Of a DNA stretch of 64,000 nt, positions 1-8,923 are shown piece after piece. Where the stretch lies: assembly GCF_023278365.1 (NCBI RefSeq), contig NZ_CP075338.1:744001-808000 (forward strand). The letters run 5' to 3'. Position numbers and translations under genes: made by a program. Numbering within the stretch: the stretch's first letter is position 1; every line of letters starts with the position of its first letter. This stretch comes from Epilithonimonas zeae (lineage in GTDB: Bacteria > Bacteroidota > Bacteroidia > Flavobacteriales > Weeksellaceae). The notes beneath the pieces were generated by a model. It saw nothing but the letters and a program-made list of their open reading frames with translations, had not been told where the DNA came from and made no database searches.

Positions 1-1589
1 GAACGGTTGAGATTTTCCGTCCGTTTTTTGAAAATCAAAATGTTCTGAAAATTGCTCATAATATGAAATATGATGCTAAAGTTCTTCAGAATTATAATAT
101 AGATGTGACTGGCAAATTGTTCGATACGATGATTGCCCATTATCTTCTGAATCCAGATGGCAGACACGGAATGGATTATCTTTCCGAAATGTATCTGGAC
201 TACAAACCTGTTTCCATCGAGACTTTGATTGGAAAAAAAGGGAAGAATCAATTGACACTTCGTGAAGTTGATTTGGTAACTCAAACCAATTATGCAGCAG
301 AAGATGCTGATGTAACATTTCAACTATATGAATTGTTTGCGCCACAATTAGTCAAAGAAAATTTGGAAGAATTGTTTTATAATGTCGAAATGCCGTTGAT
401 GAAAGTTCTTGCCAAAATCGAATTGACAGGTGTTAAACTTGATGAAAAATGGTTGGCTCAGGAAAGTGTTGATCTCGAAAATGATTTAAGAATTCTTGAA
501 TCAAAAATATTCGAATTATCTGGAGAAGAGTTCAATATGAATTCGCCGAAGCAATTGGGTGAGATTTTATTTGATAAAATGCAATTGGATCCGAAAGCTA
601 AAAAAACCAAAACCGGACAATATGCAACCTCTGAAGATGTATTGCAAAAATTATCCTCGAAACACGAAATTATCACTTCAATTCTGGAATACAGGACTTT
701 ACAGAAGCTGAAATCGACTTACGTTGATGCTTTGCCAGGCCAGATTGATAAAAAAGATAATCGTGTTCATACAACTTTTGCCCAAACGGTTGCCGCAACA
801 GGCCGTTTGGCGAGTGTGAATCCGAATCTTCAAAATATCCCAATCCGAACTTTGAGAGGACAACAAATCCGTGGTGCTTTTGTTTCTGATGAAGGAAAAA
901 AAATCATTTCTGCCGATTATTCTCAAATTGAATTAAGATTGATTGCAGAAATTTCCGGCGAACAAAATATGATAAAAGCGTTCCAAAATGGCGAAGATAT
1001 TCACGTTTCAACGGCGGCAAAATTGTTTGATATTCCTCTTGAAGAAGTGACGAAAACTCAGAGAGGTCAGGCAAAAACCGTGAATTTTGGAATTATCTAT
1101 GGTCAAGGCGCATTTGCTTTAGCAGAACAAACCGGACTTTCCAGATCGGAAGCTAAAAAAATGATCGATTCTTATTATGAGAATTATCCAAGACTGAAAG
1201 AATATATGGCAGAGCAAGTCAAAAAAGCTCAGGATTTTGGTTATGTAGAAACCATTCTCGGTAGAAAACGCCATTTAAAAGATATTAATTCCAGCAATTT
1301 TGTAGTTAAGGCTCACGCCGAAAGAAATGCCGTGAATGCACCAATACAGGGAAGTGCAGCAGATATCATTAAACTTGCAATGATAAAAATTGACCAAGAA
1401 CTGGAAGCTCAAAATCTTGAAACAAAAATGCTTTTACAGGTTCATGATGAATTACTTTTCGAAGTTCCTATCGTTGAAATAGAAACCGCAAAATCTTTAA
1501 TCAAAAAAGAAATGGAATCTGCATTTGCTACAAGCGTTCCGCTTTTGGTGGAAGTTGGCGTTGGCGATAATTGGTTGGAAGCACATTAA
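1..1589 (+). CDS. polA: DNA polymerase I, 3' part (5' end outside window)
   Basis: Replicative repair polymerase that fills gaps and removes Okazaki primers. The reading frame is already open from base 3, before the first ATG at 63, so this is the C-terminal part of a longer gene. It holds the end of the 3'-5' exonuclease-like domain followed by the whole family A polymerase domain. Motif A (DYSQIELR), motif B (RGQAKTVNFGIIYGQG) and motif C (VHDELLFE) are all intact, so the polymerase should be active. The 5' nuclease domain would lie upstream of the window and cannot be judged. Confidence 0.97.
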   Translation, partial: TVEIFRPFFENQNVLKIAHNMKYDAKVLQNYNIDVTGKLFDTMIAHYLLNPDGRHGMDYLSEMYLDYKPVSIETLIGKKGKNQLTLREVDLVTQTNYAAEDADVTFQLYELFAPQLVKENLEELFYNVEMPLMKVLAKIELTGVKLDEKWLAQESVDLENDLRILESKIFELSGEEFNMNSPKQLGEILFDKMQLDPKAKKTKTGQYATSEDVLQKLSSKHEIITSILEYRTLQKLKSTYVDALPGQIDKKDNRVHTTFAQTVAATGRLASVNPNLQNIPIRTLRGQQIRGAFVSDEGKKIISADYSQIELRLIAEISGEQNMIKAFQNGEDIHVSTAAKLFDIPLEEVTKTQRGQAKTVNFGIIYGQGAFALAEQTGLSRSEAKKMIDSYYENYPRLKEYMAEQVKKAQDFGYVETILGRKRHLKDINSSNFVVKAHAERNAVNAPIQGSAADIIKLAMIKIDQELEAQNLETKMLLQVHDELLFEVPIVEIETAKSLIKKEMESAFATSVPLLVEVGVGDNWLEAH

Positions 1590-1641
1590 TATAAATTATG
1601 AATTATAAGTTATAAATGATTAATTATAAAAACATAAAAAT

Positions 1642-1911
1642 ATGAAAGCAGTAGTATTTTACGAGCACGCAACGGATAAATCAATGGATGAGTTTATGGC
1701 TGTTTTTCCTCGTCACGAAGAGTTTGAAGCGGAATTTATAAAGTCCGGAAGAGTTTTGGGAACAGGCGCTTTTGCCAATCCTGGAGAAGGTGCAATGGCA
1801 ATTTTTGTAGACAGACAAGCTGCAGAAGATTTTGTAAATGGTGATCCTTTTGTTCAGGAAGGTTTGATTGCAAAAACAACTATCAGGGAATGGAATGATG
1901 AATTGGCATAA
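1642..1911 (+). CDS. YciI family protein
   Basis: An 89-residue protein with the compact ferredoxin-like YciI fold pattern: a beta-strand start (MKAVVFYEH), a central helix, GAFANPGEGAMAIF, and a C-terminal DPFVQEGLI segment with the conserved D-P-F of the family. Family members are small, possibly dimeric proteins of uncertain enzymatic role. It follows polA by about 50 bp on the same strand. The specific substrate cannot be inferred. Confidence 0.85.
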   Translation: MKAVVFYEHATDKSMDEFMAVFPRHEEFEAEFIKSGRVLGTGAFANPGEGAMAIFVDRQAAEDFVNGDPFVQEGLIAKTTIREWNDELA

Positions 1912-1953
1912 TTTGTTCTGTTTAATTGACTTTAAACATTAAAATTCAATATT

Positions 1954-2307
1954 ATGATTTCACAAATAATTCCAAAATTACCTTTTATCGACAAAGAGAA
2001 AACATTGCAATATTATCAGAATTTAGGTTTTGAATTTCCTGCAGATTATGGTCAATATTTGATTGCGGTTTATAATAATTCGGAGCTTCATTTTTTTGAG
2101 TTTGAAAGTTTGATTCCTGAAAAATCAGATTTTATGCTGTATCTTAAAATTTCGAATAACATTGATAAATTTTATCAGCAAATTCAGGATAAAGGAATTG
2201 CGATTCATCCCAATGGAAGCCTCGAAACAAAACCTTGGGGAATGAGAGAATTTTCTTTGATTGACCCGAATGGAACTTTGCTAACTTTCGGAGAGAAGAT
2301 GAATTAA
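1954..2307 (+). CDS. VOC/glyoxalase-like protein (bleomycin resistance protein type)
   Basis: A 117-residue single-domain vicinal oxygen chelate protein. It shows the opening strand (QIIPKLPFIDKEKTLQYYQNLGF), the central LHFFEFE and the closing segment GMREFSLIDPNGTLLTFGE with the family's D-P-x-G-x-x-x-x-F pattern. Such proteins bind metals or small toxic ligands, or act as small isomerases and dioxygenases; sequence alone does not tell which. The following SdpI-family gene starts 1 bp after its stop, so they are probably co-transcribed. Confidence 0.82.
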   Translation: MISQIIPKLPFIDKEKTLQYYQNLGFEFPADYGQYLIAVYNNSELHFFEFESLIPEKSDFMLYLKISNNIDKFYQQIQDKGIAIHPNGSLETKPWGMREFSLIDPNGTLLTFGEKMN

Positions 2308-2308
2308 T

Positions 2309-2647
2309 ATGATAGAAAAATTGATGTTAAGTCCCAATATTATTGGATTTATTTTTATTTTGGCAGGATTAATCCAAATGATATTTCCACCAAAAAAGAT
2401 CAACAGTCTTTACGGTTACAGAACGCCTCGGTCTATGAAAAATATTGAGGTTTGGAATTTTGCACAGAAATTATCATCCAAAATATTAATTCTAATAGGC
2501 TTTTTCTTAATTCTCTTTGGAATCATTGCCTTATTTTTAGGATTACAAGAAGTACTGATCAATTCGGTTGGAATTGGATTAATGCTACTATTTGCAATAA
2601 TTCTATTTTTCTATATGGAATCAGCAATCAAAAAAAAGTTTCCTTAG
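2309..2647 (+). CDS. SdpI-family membrane protein
   Basis: A 112-residue membrane protein with three hydrophobic segments (about residues 8-28, 56-77 and 84-105). Between the first two lies the SdpI-type signature INSLYGYRTPRSMKNIEVWNFAQK, with the conserved GYRT and the W spaced as in that family. Bacillus SdpI is an immunity and signal protein against a killing factor, but most short members are of unknown role. It begins 1 bp after the VOC gene, which suggests translational coupling. Confidence 0.8.
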   Translation: MIEKLMLSPNIIGFIFILAGLIQMIFPPKKINSLYGYRTPRSMKNIEVWNFAQKLSSKILILIGFFLILFGIIALFLGLQEVLINSVGIGLMLLFAIILFFYMESAIKKKFP

Positions 2648-2778
2648 GAATTGTAACATTACTTTTATAAAACCGACTTAATTATAAATTAAATTTATGA
2701 AATCGCCATTGGTATTTAAACATAATTAATTTGGCAACTGCGATTCCATATGACAATAAGAAAAATAAATATCTATAT

Positions 2779-3804
2779 ATGAAAAATATAAAACTATACG
2801 GATTTTTTATTGGAGCAGCGCTTTTGACAAGTTGTGCGTCGAGTAAAAATTTCGGTTATGAAGGAAAGGGTTTCAAAGATGCCTATAATAGTATTACTGC
2901 AGAGGAACTGAAAACCAATCTTTATGTGATTGCCGGTGACGATATGGAAGGTAGAGATACCGGAAGCGCAGGGCAGAAAAAAGCCGGCGTTTATATGATT
3001 GAGCAATACAAGAAAAATGGTATTGGTTTCCCGGCGGCATTAGGTTCTTATTATCAAAAAGTACCTTCTGAAGCTATGAAAAAATATGGTGAAACTCTGC
3101 CAGATTCTGAAAATATAATGGCTTATATAGAAGGTTCTGAGAAACCAAATGAAGTAATTGTAGTTTCTGCTCATTACGATCACGTAGGAATGAAAAAAGG
3201 TGAAGTTTACAACGGTGCAGATGACGACGGAAGTGGAACTGTGGCTGTAATGGAGATTGCTCAAGCTTTTCAGGAGGCTAAGAAAAAAGGTTACGGACCA
3301 AAGCGTTCGATTCTTTTTCTACACGTAACTGGCGAGGAGCACGGACTTTTTGGCTCAGAATATTATTCTGATCATCCGGTTTTTCCTTTGGCTAATACTG
3401 TTGCAGACCTTAATATCGATATGATTGGAAGAGATGATCCAGAAAACAGAGGTAAGCAATATGTTTATGTTATTGGATCTGAAATGTTGAGCACAGAATT
3501 GAAAAAAATCAATGAAGAGGCTAACAAAAAATCTGTAAATCTGGAACTGAATTATAAATATGATGATCCAAAAGATCCACAAAGATTATACTACAGATCA
3601 GATCATTACAACTTTGCAAAGCATAATATTCCGGTTGCTTTTTTCTTTGACGGAATCCACGAAGATTATCACAAACCGACAGATACGCCTGACAAAATTG
3701 ATTATCCATTATTGCAAAAAAGAACCCAATTGGTTTTTACTACTGCTTGGGAATTGGCAAACAGACCAGACAGAATCGTAGTTGACGGAAAGAATACAAG
3801 ATAA
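2779..3804 (+). CDS. M28 family metallopeptidase, lipoprotein
   Basis: A secreted, probably di-zinc aminopeptidase. I choose the ATG at 2779 rather than the TTG at 2731 because it begins a clean lipoprotein signal (MKNIKLYGFFIGAALLTSC, lipid-modified Cys). The zinc ligands of M28 are visible: HYDH, the DDDGSG loop, the TGEEHGLFGS glutamates, NIDMIGRDD, and a C-terminal H in DYHKPTDTPDKI. The likely role is trimming of peptides at the cell envelope. It is followed by a 12-bp perfect hairpin terminator shared with the convergent Nudix gene. Confidence 0.92.
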   Translation: MKNIKLYGFFIGAALLTSCASSKNFGYEGKGFKDAYNSITAEELKTNLYVIAGDDMEGRDTGSAGQKKAGVYMIEQYKKNGIGFPAALGSYYQKVPSEAMKKYGETLPDSENIMAYIEGSEKPNEVIVVSAHYDHVGMKKGEVYNGADDDGSGTVAVMEIAQAFQEAKKKGYGPKRSILFLHVTGEEHGLFGSEYYSDHPVFPLANTVADLNIDMIGRDDPENRGKQYVYVIGSEMLSTELKKINEEANKKSVNLELNYKYDDPKDPQRLYYRSDHYNFAKHNIPVAFFFDGIHEDYHKPTDTPDKIDYPLLQKRTQLVFTTAWELANRPDRIVVDGKNTR

Positions 3805-3824
3805 AATAATAAACTATAAAAAAT

Positions 3825-3855
3825 AAAACCAGCTTACTATTAAGCTGGTTTTTTA
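3825..3855. terminator. Bidirectional hairpin terminator
   Basis: A 12-bp perfect stem (arms 3825-3836 and 3841-3852) with a 4-base loop, flanked by A-rich and T-rich tracts. It sits between the M28 peptidase gene on the plus strand and the Nudix regulator gene ending at 3862 on the minus strand, and can terminate both. Confidence 0.88.
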
Positions 3856-3861
3856 TTGGAA

Positions 3862-4629
3862 TTAATTACCAAAATCATTATTCTTGACTTCAGGATTATC
3901 TAAAAATCTATAGAGATAAGGCGCCTTGTTTGCTGAACCACTATAATGCTTTTCAAGTCTTTCCAAGATATTCATACTCAATATTTTTCTTTGGAAATTA
4001 TTCCTTCTGAGTGGTTCTCCTAAGATAGATTCATAAAGATTTTGAAGTTCTTTCATCGTGAATTTATCAGGCAAAAGATTACTTCCCATCACCTGATAAT
4101 CAATATTTTTTCTGAGATAAAGAAGACCTTTTTCAATCATTTCTTTGTGGTCAAAAGCGAGATTCGGGATTTCATCAATATCAAACCATTGGCAAACCTC
4201 ATTGAAAGAATCTGGGAAAGTGTAGGTCAAAGTATAGTCAATCAAAGCATAATAGCCTACAGAAATGAAACGCTGATAAATCCAATGATTGGTATCAACC
4301 TTGATATTTTTGTTTTCTAAAAGTTTTTGGTGTGTATTGTTTTCTGTCCTCTTGATATCACCAAAAGTGTAGAATTGCTCCATATAAACATCCGAAAGAT
4401 GTGTTCTCTCGTACAAAGTTCTGGCAGCAGCGTCATTCAGATTTTCATCATTGAAAATAAATCCTCCGGGAACTGCCCAAAGATCCAAATCATGATATTT
4501 TAATAACAAAACCTTAAGTGTATCCTTATGAAATCCGAAAATGACACAATCTACAGACACGTGTTCCACGAAGTCTTTTGTGTCTATAAGCTCCCTTAAA
4601 TTCTGTTTATTCTTGTTGGTTTCGGTCAT
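3862..4629 (-). CDS. Nudix-type transcriptional regulator (NrtR/AraR-like), degenerate Nudix box
   Basis: A 255-residue protein with an N-terminal Nudix domain (about 20-160) and a C-terminal winged-helix-like region (MKELQNLYESILGEPLRRNNFQRKIL), the layout of NrtR/AraR regulators. The Nudix box, starting at GFIFNDENLNDAAAR, keeps the spacing but is altered: the catalytic RE is RT, the EE is ER, and the final G is H. Hydrolysis is therefore unlikely and ligand sensing more likely. Its start overlaps the end of the MFS gene by 23 bp. By position it is the probable local regulator of the glucan locus, recognising a sugar or sugar phosphate (inference). Confidence 0.86.
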   Translation of the reverse strand: MTETNKNKQNLRELIDTKDFVEHVSVDCVIFGFHKDTLKVLLLKYHDLDLWAVPGGFIFNDENLNDAAARTLYERTHLSDVYMEQFYTFGDIKRTENNTHQKLLENKNIKVDTNHWIYQRFISVGYYALIDYTLTYTFPDSFNEVCQWFDIDEIPNLAFDHKEMIEKGLLYLRKNIDYQVMGSNLLPDKFTMKELQNLYESILGEPLRRNNFQRKILSMNILERLEKHYSGSANKAPYLYRFLDNPEVKNNDFGN

Positions 4630-5806
4630 AGGTTATCGTTGTTTTATTGAGAAAAAAAGTGAGACCAAATATAATTAATAATGGGAATAAAATAAATATT
4701 GGATAAAAATTACTTAGATTTTTATGAAAAACCCCAGCCATATACAGAGAACCGACTGAACTTCCCAAGGATGAACAAATCATTACGATTGATATTAGCA
4801 AGTGTGTTTTTTCCTTTGGAACTTTATTCAAAACTTCTGCATTGTATAGTGGAAACAAGGGCGCTAGAAATAATCCAATCAAAGGCATTAAGAATATAAG
4901 CAGGAATTTGTAATCCAAATAAAAATTTGAGATGATGATTTGACAAATTGATAAAATGGTGAAGACCATTAAAAGACAAATCAATACAAGTTTGAACCAA
5001 TGTAATCTTAAAATCAATCTGCTATTAATTAATCTACCAAAGAAAGAAAACAAAGCTAAAAATGCTGAAGCCTGCAATGCAAAATAAGAATTGAGTTTCA
5101 AATTATTTCTAAAAAAACTAGGCAGCCAGGAATTAAAACTCTGCTCTACAAAAACCATAAAAAACACGATGATGAAGAAATAAATAATTTTTGGATTAAG
5201 GAAAAACTTCCATTCTCCAGATTTTTTCTCGGTGTCAGAAATTTTTACTTCATCTATTTTTAGTGGTTTTAGCATCAGAATATTAATAATACTTAAAACT
5301 GCAATTACCCAAAATCCGAATTTCCAATATTCGGAAAAAGAACTAGTTAACAGACTTCCGAAACCAATATTGACAAAAAAAATCCCAATCATAAAAGATG
5401 CATCCACACTACTTATTGCACTCGCCAACTGTTTATCCTGGAAATTATTTTTGATAATACTGAAAACAGAGATTTTAGCCAAAGCAAAACTTACCCCAAC
5501 AATACTGAGCCAAATCTTGAAAAACCAAAAAGCATCTACAAGAGGAAGCGCAATACAGCTTGTAAGAATAAAAATCAATGAAAAAATAAGAGCATTTTTA
5601 TTTCCTGTTTTAGCAATCAGATTAACACAAAACAACGAAACAACCGCCATCGGAATATCTTTAAACGACTCCAAAACACCCAAACCTTTGTATGATATTT
5701 TCTCCGAAAGTTGCAGAATAATTACTCCCATGCTGTTAAGCAACATAGAGAAAATTAAAAAGCTCAACATTAGTGGAAATTTTATTGGTTTTTTATTAAC
5801 ATTCAT
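4607..5806 (-). CDS. MFS sugar transporter
   Basis: A 399-residue protein with about twelve hydrophobic segments spread over its whole length, typical of the major facilitator superfamily. It probably moves mono- or disaccharides released in the periplasm across the inner membrane. It is divergent from susC and overlaps the start of the Nudix regulator gene downstream, so transporter and regulator are likely one transcript. The substrate is inferred only from the neighbouring beta-glucan enzymes. The plus-strand reading frame over 5232-5810 is its shadow. Confidence 0.85.
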   Translation of the reverse strand: MNVNKKPIKFPLMLSFLIFSMLLNSMGVIILQLSEKISYKGLGVLESFKDIPMAVVSLFCVNLIAKTGNKNALIFSLIFILTSCIALPLVDAFWFFKIWLSIVGVSFALAKISVFSIIKNNFQDKQLASAISSVDASFMIGIFFVNIGFGSLLTSSFSEYWKFGFWVIAVLSIINILMLKPLKIDEVKISDTEKKSGEWKFFLNPKIIYFFIIVFFMVFVEQSFNSWLPSFFRNNLKLNSYFALQASAFLALFSFFGRLINSRLILRLHWFKLVLICLLMVFTILSICQIIISNFYLDYKFLLIFLMPLIGLFLAPLFPLYNAEVLNKVPKEKTHLLISIVMICSSLGSSVGSLYMAGVFHKNLSNFYPIFILFPLLIIFGLTFFLNKTTITYDRNQQE

Positions 5807-5884
5807 TTAATCGACCTTAACTTAAACTTAACAATTGGTAGTGTTTTTGGGGATTCCAAATATAACAATTATAATGATATTACT

Positions 5885-5913
5885 GATGATAATCATCGTT
5901 AAATTATCGATAA
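5885..5913. promoter_or_regulatory. Palindromes in the MFS/susC divergent region, candidate operators
   Basis: Two adjacent inverted repeats lie in the 206-bp gap between the divergent MFS and susC genes: GATGATAATCATC (5885-5897, symmetric around its centre base) and the perfect 10-mer TTATCGATAA (5904-5913). Placement 29 bp before a candidate susC -7 box suits binding by the adjacent Nudix regulator or another sugar regulator. This is a pattern-based inference. Confidence 0.45.
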
Positions 5914-5941
5914 ACAGTAGCTTTTTGAAAAAAATAAAAAA

Positions 5942-5949
5942 TAATTTTG
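5942..5949 (+). promoter_or_regulatory. Candidate -7 box for the susC operon
   Basis: TAATTTTG matches the Bacteroidota -7 consensus TAnnTTTG, 63 bp before the susC start. A TTTTTG at 5922-5927 is the only nearby -33-like match and is closer than usual, so only the -7 element is claimed. Confidence 0.5.
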
Positions 5950-6012
5950 TTATATCGAAAAAAAAGATACTTTTATTGTCTCAGTTTGAGATTAACAAAA
6001 ATTAATTAAAAT

Positions 6013-8913
6013 ATGAACTTAAAGTATTCAAAATGTCTTGGGTTAGCCGCTGTACTTTACTTCACAGCCAACTACTCAGCTCAACAACGGGTAAGTGACA
6101 CTGCTTCTAAAGAAAAAACGATAGAAGAAGTTGTCGTTATCGGTTATGGGACTCAAAAGAAAAGCAATGTGACCGGTGCGATTGCTAGTATTAAAGCTTC
6201 TGATATTGAAAACATTCCAGCAGGAAAACCAGAACAAGTGTTACAAGGTAGGGCTGCAGGTGTTAATGTTGTTTCGAATTCTGGCCAACCAGGTGCATCA
6301 TCATCTATTAAGGTAAGAGGTATTACCAGTTATAATTCTAACAATGATCCACTTTGGGTTGTAGATGGAATTGTGGTAGACGGAATTGGCTGGCTTTCTC
6401 AAAGTGATATCGAAAGTATAGAAGTTTTGAAAGATGGAGCTTCTTCAGCAATTTATGGTGTTTCTGCTGCCAGAGGTGTAATATTAGTGACTACAAAAAA
6501 GGGAAAAGCAGGAAGACTCAACTTATCATATAATGGATTTTTTGGAGTAAGTAATGCTGCACGAAAATTAGACTTGCTTAATGCTACACAATATGCAACG
6601 GTAATCAATGAAGGATTCGCTAATGATGGTAGTCCTATTAGATTTTCTAATCCATCATCATTTGGTTTAGGAACAGATTGGCAGGATATTATTTTCAGTT
6701 CTGCTGATAGACAAAATCATGAAATCAGTGTTCAGGGTGGAAACGAAAAATCAACTTTCTTTGGTTCATTCGGTTACTATGATCAATCGGGTATTGTTAT
6801 GAGAGATATATCTTATTACAAAAGATTAACCGCAAGATTAAACTCCACGCACAAAGTAACCAGTTGGTTAACTTTAGGTCAGACCTTTGCCTACACCAAT
6901 CAAAAAAATCAAGGTATTAATGCTAATGGTGAGTTTGGAGGGCCTTTAAGCTCCGCAGTAAATCTTGATCCAATTACTCAAGCTGTAGTTACAGATATGT
7001 CAACCGTAAATTCAGCACTGTATTCGAATCCTAATATTGTACGTGATCCTAATGGTAACCCTTATGGTATATCTCCGTACGTTAATCAGGAAATGTCCAA
7101 TCCGTTAGCTTTCAAATATACACAACTTGGTCAGCAGAACTGGTCAGATGACTTTATTGCAAGTGTTTTTGGTGAAGTTAAATTTTTGGATAATTTGACT
7201 TTAAGGTCATCTTTAAATGGGAAAAAAGCATATTGGGGCAACCAAGGTTTCACACCATTATTCTATCTAAATCCGAATTATAGCAATCTTGTTAATAATA
7301 GTTTAAGCAGAACTACGCAGACAAAATTTGAGTGGAGTATGGAAAATACTTTAACCTATCTATTCAAATTTGGCGATCATCATTTTAATGCGTTAATAGG
7401 AACTGGATATTATGATTATAATATAGGCGGTGGCCAAACCGTTACTTATACTAATTTACCAGTCAGTAATTATCAAGATGCTTCTTTTAATTTCTTCACA
7501 CCTATAGAAAACAAAAATGTTAATGCTTGGGATAATGTAGAATGGAATAAGGCATCATATTTTGGACGATTGATTTATGATTATCAAAACAAATATTTAT
7601 TTACAGGGACATTCAGATATGATGGTTCATCTCTTTTTGGAGGAAACAAACATTGGGGTAAATTCCCATCATTTTCTGTTGGATGGAATGTTGACAAAGA
7701 AAATTTTTGGCCAGAAAATAATGTAGTAACATCACTTAAACTACGTGGTGGTTATGGAAATCTGGGCAATGACGGTATGGACGCATTTAAGTTTGCGCTT
7801 TATTATATCCCAGGGGCAAACTATACAGATGGTAATGGTAATATTATGCCAGGTTATTATCCGAACGCTTTAGCAAATCCTAATCTAAAATGGGAAAGTA
7901 CTAGGCAGACTAATATTGCAGCGGATATGAAATTATTCAGAGATTTTTCTTTGACAGTCGATGTGTATAATAAAACATCTTATGATATTTTGCGACCAGT
8001 GCAAATACCTGGATATGTTGGAGTAACAGGCGTATCTTTCGCTAATGCTGGAGATATGGAAAACAAAGGGATTGAGGTAGAGCTTGGATACAAAAAAACA
8101 ATAAATGATTTCACAATATCGTTTAACAGTAATTTTGCTTATAATGAGAACAAAATTCTTTCATTGACATCTGGTCAAAAATTTGAAGATAGAGCAGGCT
8201 TCCAATCAATGGGGCCTATCCAAAGAATAGTTCCTGGAGAATCTTATAACAGTTTTTATGGTTTCCAGACATTAGGTGTTTTCCAAAATCAAGCTCAGAT
8301 TGATGCTTATGTTAACGGAAGCGGTCAAAAGTATCAATCTAATGCAAAACCAGGAGATTTTATATGGGCAGATTCTAATGGAGATGGCGTAATTAATGAT
8401 GAAGATAAAGTCAACTTAGGGAATTCAATTCCAAAATTCAATTTTGGAGCAACATTGAATTTAAATTACAAAAACTGGGATTTGATGGTTTTTGGTCAAG
8501 GTGCAGCAGGACACAAAGTATTTCAAGGTTTGAGAAGACTAGATATTCTTGATGCTAACTATCAAACCAAAATTCTTGACAGATGGACTGGTGAAGGTTC
8601 TACAAATGATAATCCAAGATTAACAAGAGCCGATCTCAATAAAAATTACTCAAGACTTTCAGATTGGTACTTGCAAAAAGGAGATTACTTTAGAATTAAA
8701 CTAATATCAATTGGTTATACATTACCTCAATCTGTTTCTGAAAACTTTGGTGCTAGTAAAGTAAGATTCTATGTTACCGGAGAAAATGTTTTCACTTTTA
8801 CAAAATATACAGGTTATGATCCAGAGATTGCTGCCGGTGATTCTTATGGTATTGATAGAGCATTTTATCCACAGGCTAGAACTTTTATGTTTGGTGCTAA
8901 TATAACTTTCTAA
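6013..8913 (+). CDS. SusC/RagA family TonB-linked outer membrane protein
   Basis: Outer membrane importer of oligosaccharides, working with the SusD partner encoded 10 bp downstream. The 966 residues comprise a signal peptide (to about residue 23), a TonB-box-like VVVIGYGTQKK, a plug domain with VRGITSYNSNNDPLWVVDGI and the SusC-specific SIEVLKDGASSAIYGVSAARGVI, then a long 22-strand barrel ending in aromatic F (ANITF). The usual CarboxypepD-like N-terminal domain of about 80 residues is absent, so this is a short-form SusC. With the GH16 and GH30 enzymes downstream, the substrate is probably a beta-glucan. Confidence 0.96.
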   Translation: MNLKYSKCLGLAAVLYFTANYSAQQRVSDTASKEKTIEEVVVIGYGTQKKSNVTGAIASIKASDIENIPAGKPEQVLQGRAAGVNVVSNSGQPGASSSIKVRGITSYNSNNDPLWVVDGIVVDGIGWLSQSDIESIEVLKDGASSAIYGVSAARGVILVTTKKGKAGRLNLSYNGFFGVSNAARKLDLLNATQYATVINEGFANDGSPIRFSNPSSFGLGTDWQDIIFSSADRQNHEISVQGGNEKSTFFGSFGYYDQSGIVMRDISYYKRLTARLNSTHKVTSWLTLGQTFAYTNQKNQGINANGEFGGPLSSAVNLDPITQAVVTDMSTVNSALYSNPNIVRDPNGNPYGISPYVNQEMSNPLAFKYTQLGQQNWSDDFIASVFGEVKFLDNLTLRSSLNGKKAYWGNQGFTPLFYLNPNYSNLVNNSLSRTTQTKFEWSMENTLTYLFKFGDHHFNALIGTGYYDYNIGGGQTVTYTNLPVSNYQDASFNFFTPIENKNVNAWDNVEWNKASYFGRLIYDYQNKYLFTGTFRYDGSSLFGGNKHWGKFPSFSVGWNVDKENFWPENNVVTSLKLRGGYGNLGNDGMDAFKFALYYIPGANYTDGNGNIMPGYYPNALANPNLKWESTRQTNIAADMKLFRDFSLTVDVYNKTSYDILRPVQIPGYVGVTGVSFANAGDMENKGIEVELGYKKTINDFTISFNSNFAYNENKILSLTSGQKFEDRAGFQSMGPIQRIVPGESYNSFYGFQTLGVFQNQAQIDAYVNGSGQKYQSNAKPGDFIWADSNGDGVINDEDKVNLGNSIPKFNFGATLNLNYKNWDLMVFGQGAAGHKVFQGLRRLDILDANYQTKILDRWTGEGSTNDNPRLTRADLNKNYSRLSDWYLQKGDYFRIKLISIGYTLPQSVSENFGASKVRFYVTGENVFTFTKYTGYDPEIAAGDSYGIDRAFYPQARTFMFGANITF

Positions 8914-8923
8914 AAAAATAACA

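Noticed and set aside
5232-5810. A 192-residue plus-strand reading frame
   Set aside because: It lies wholly opposite the MFS transporter gene, has no domain and reads as the antisense of a hydrophobic protein.
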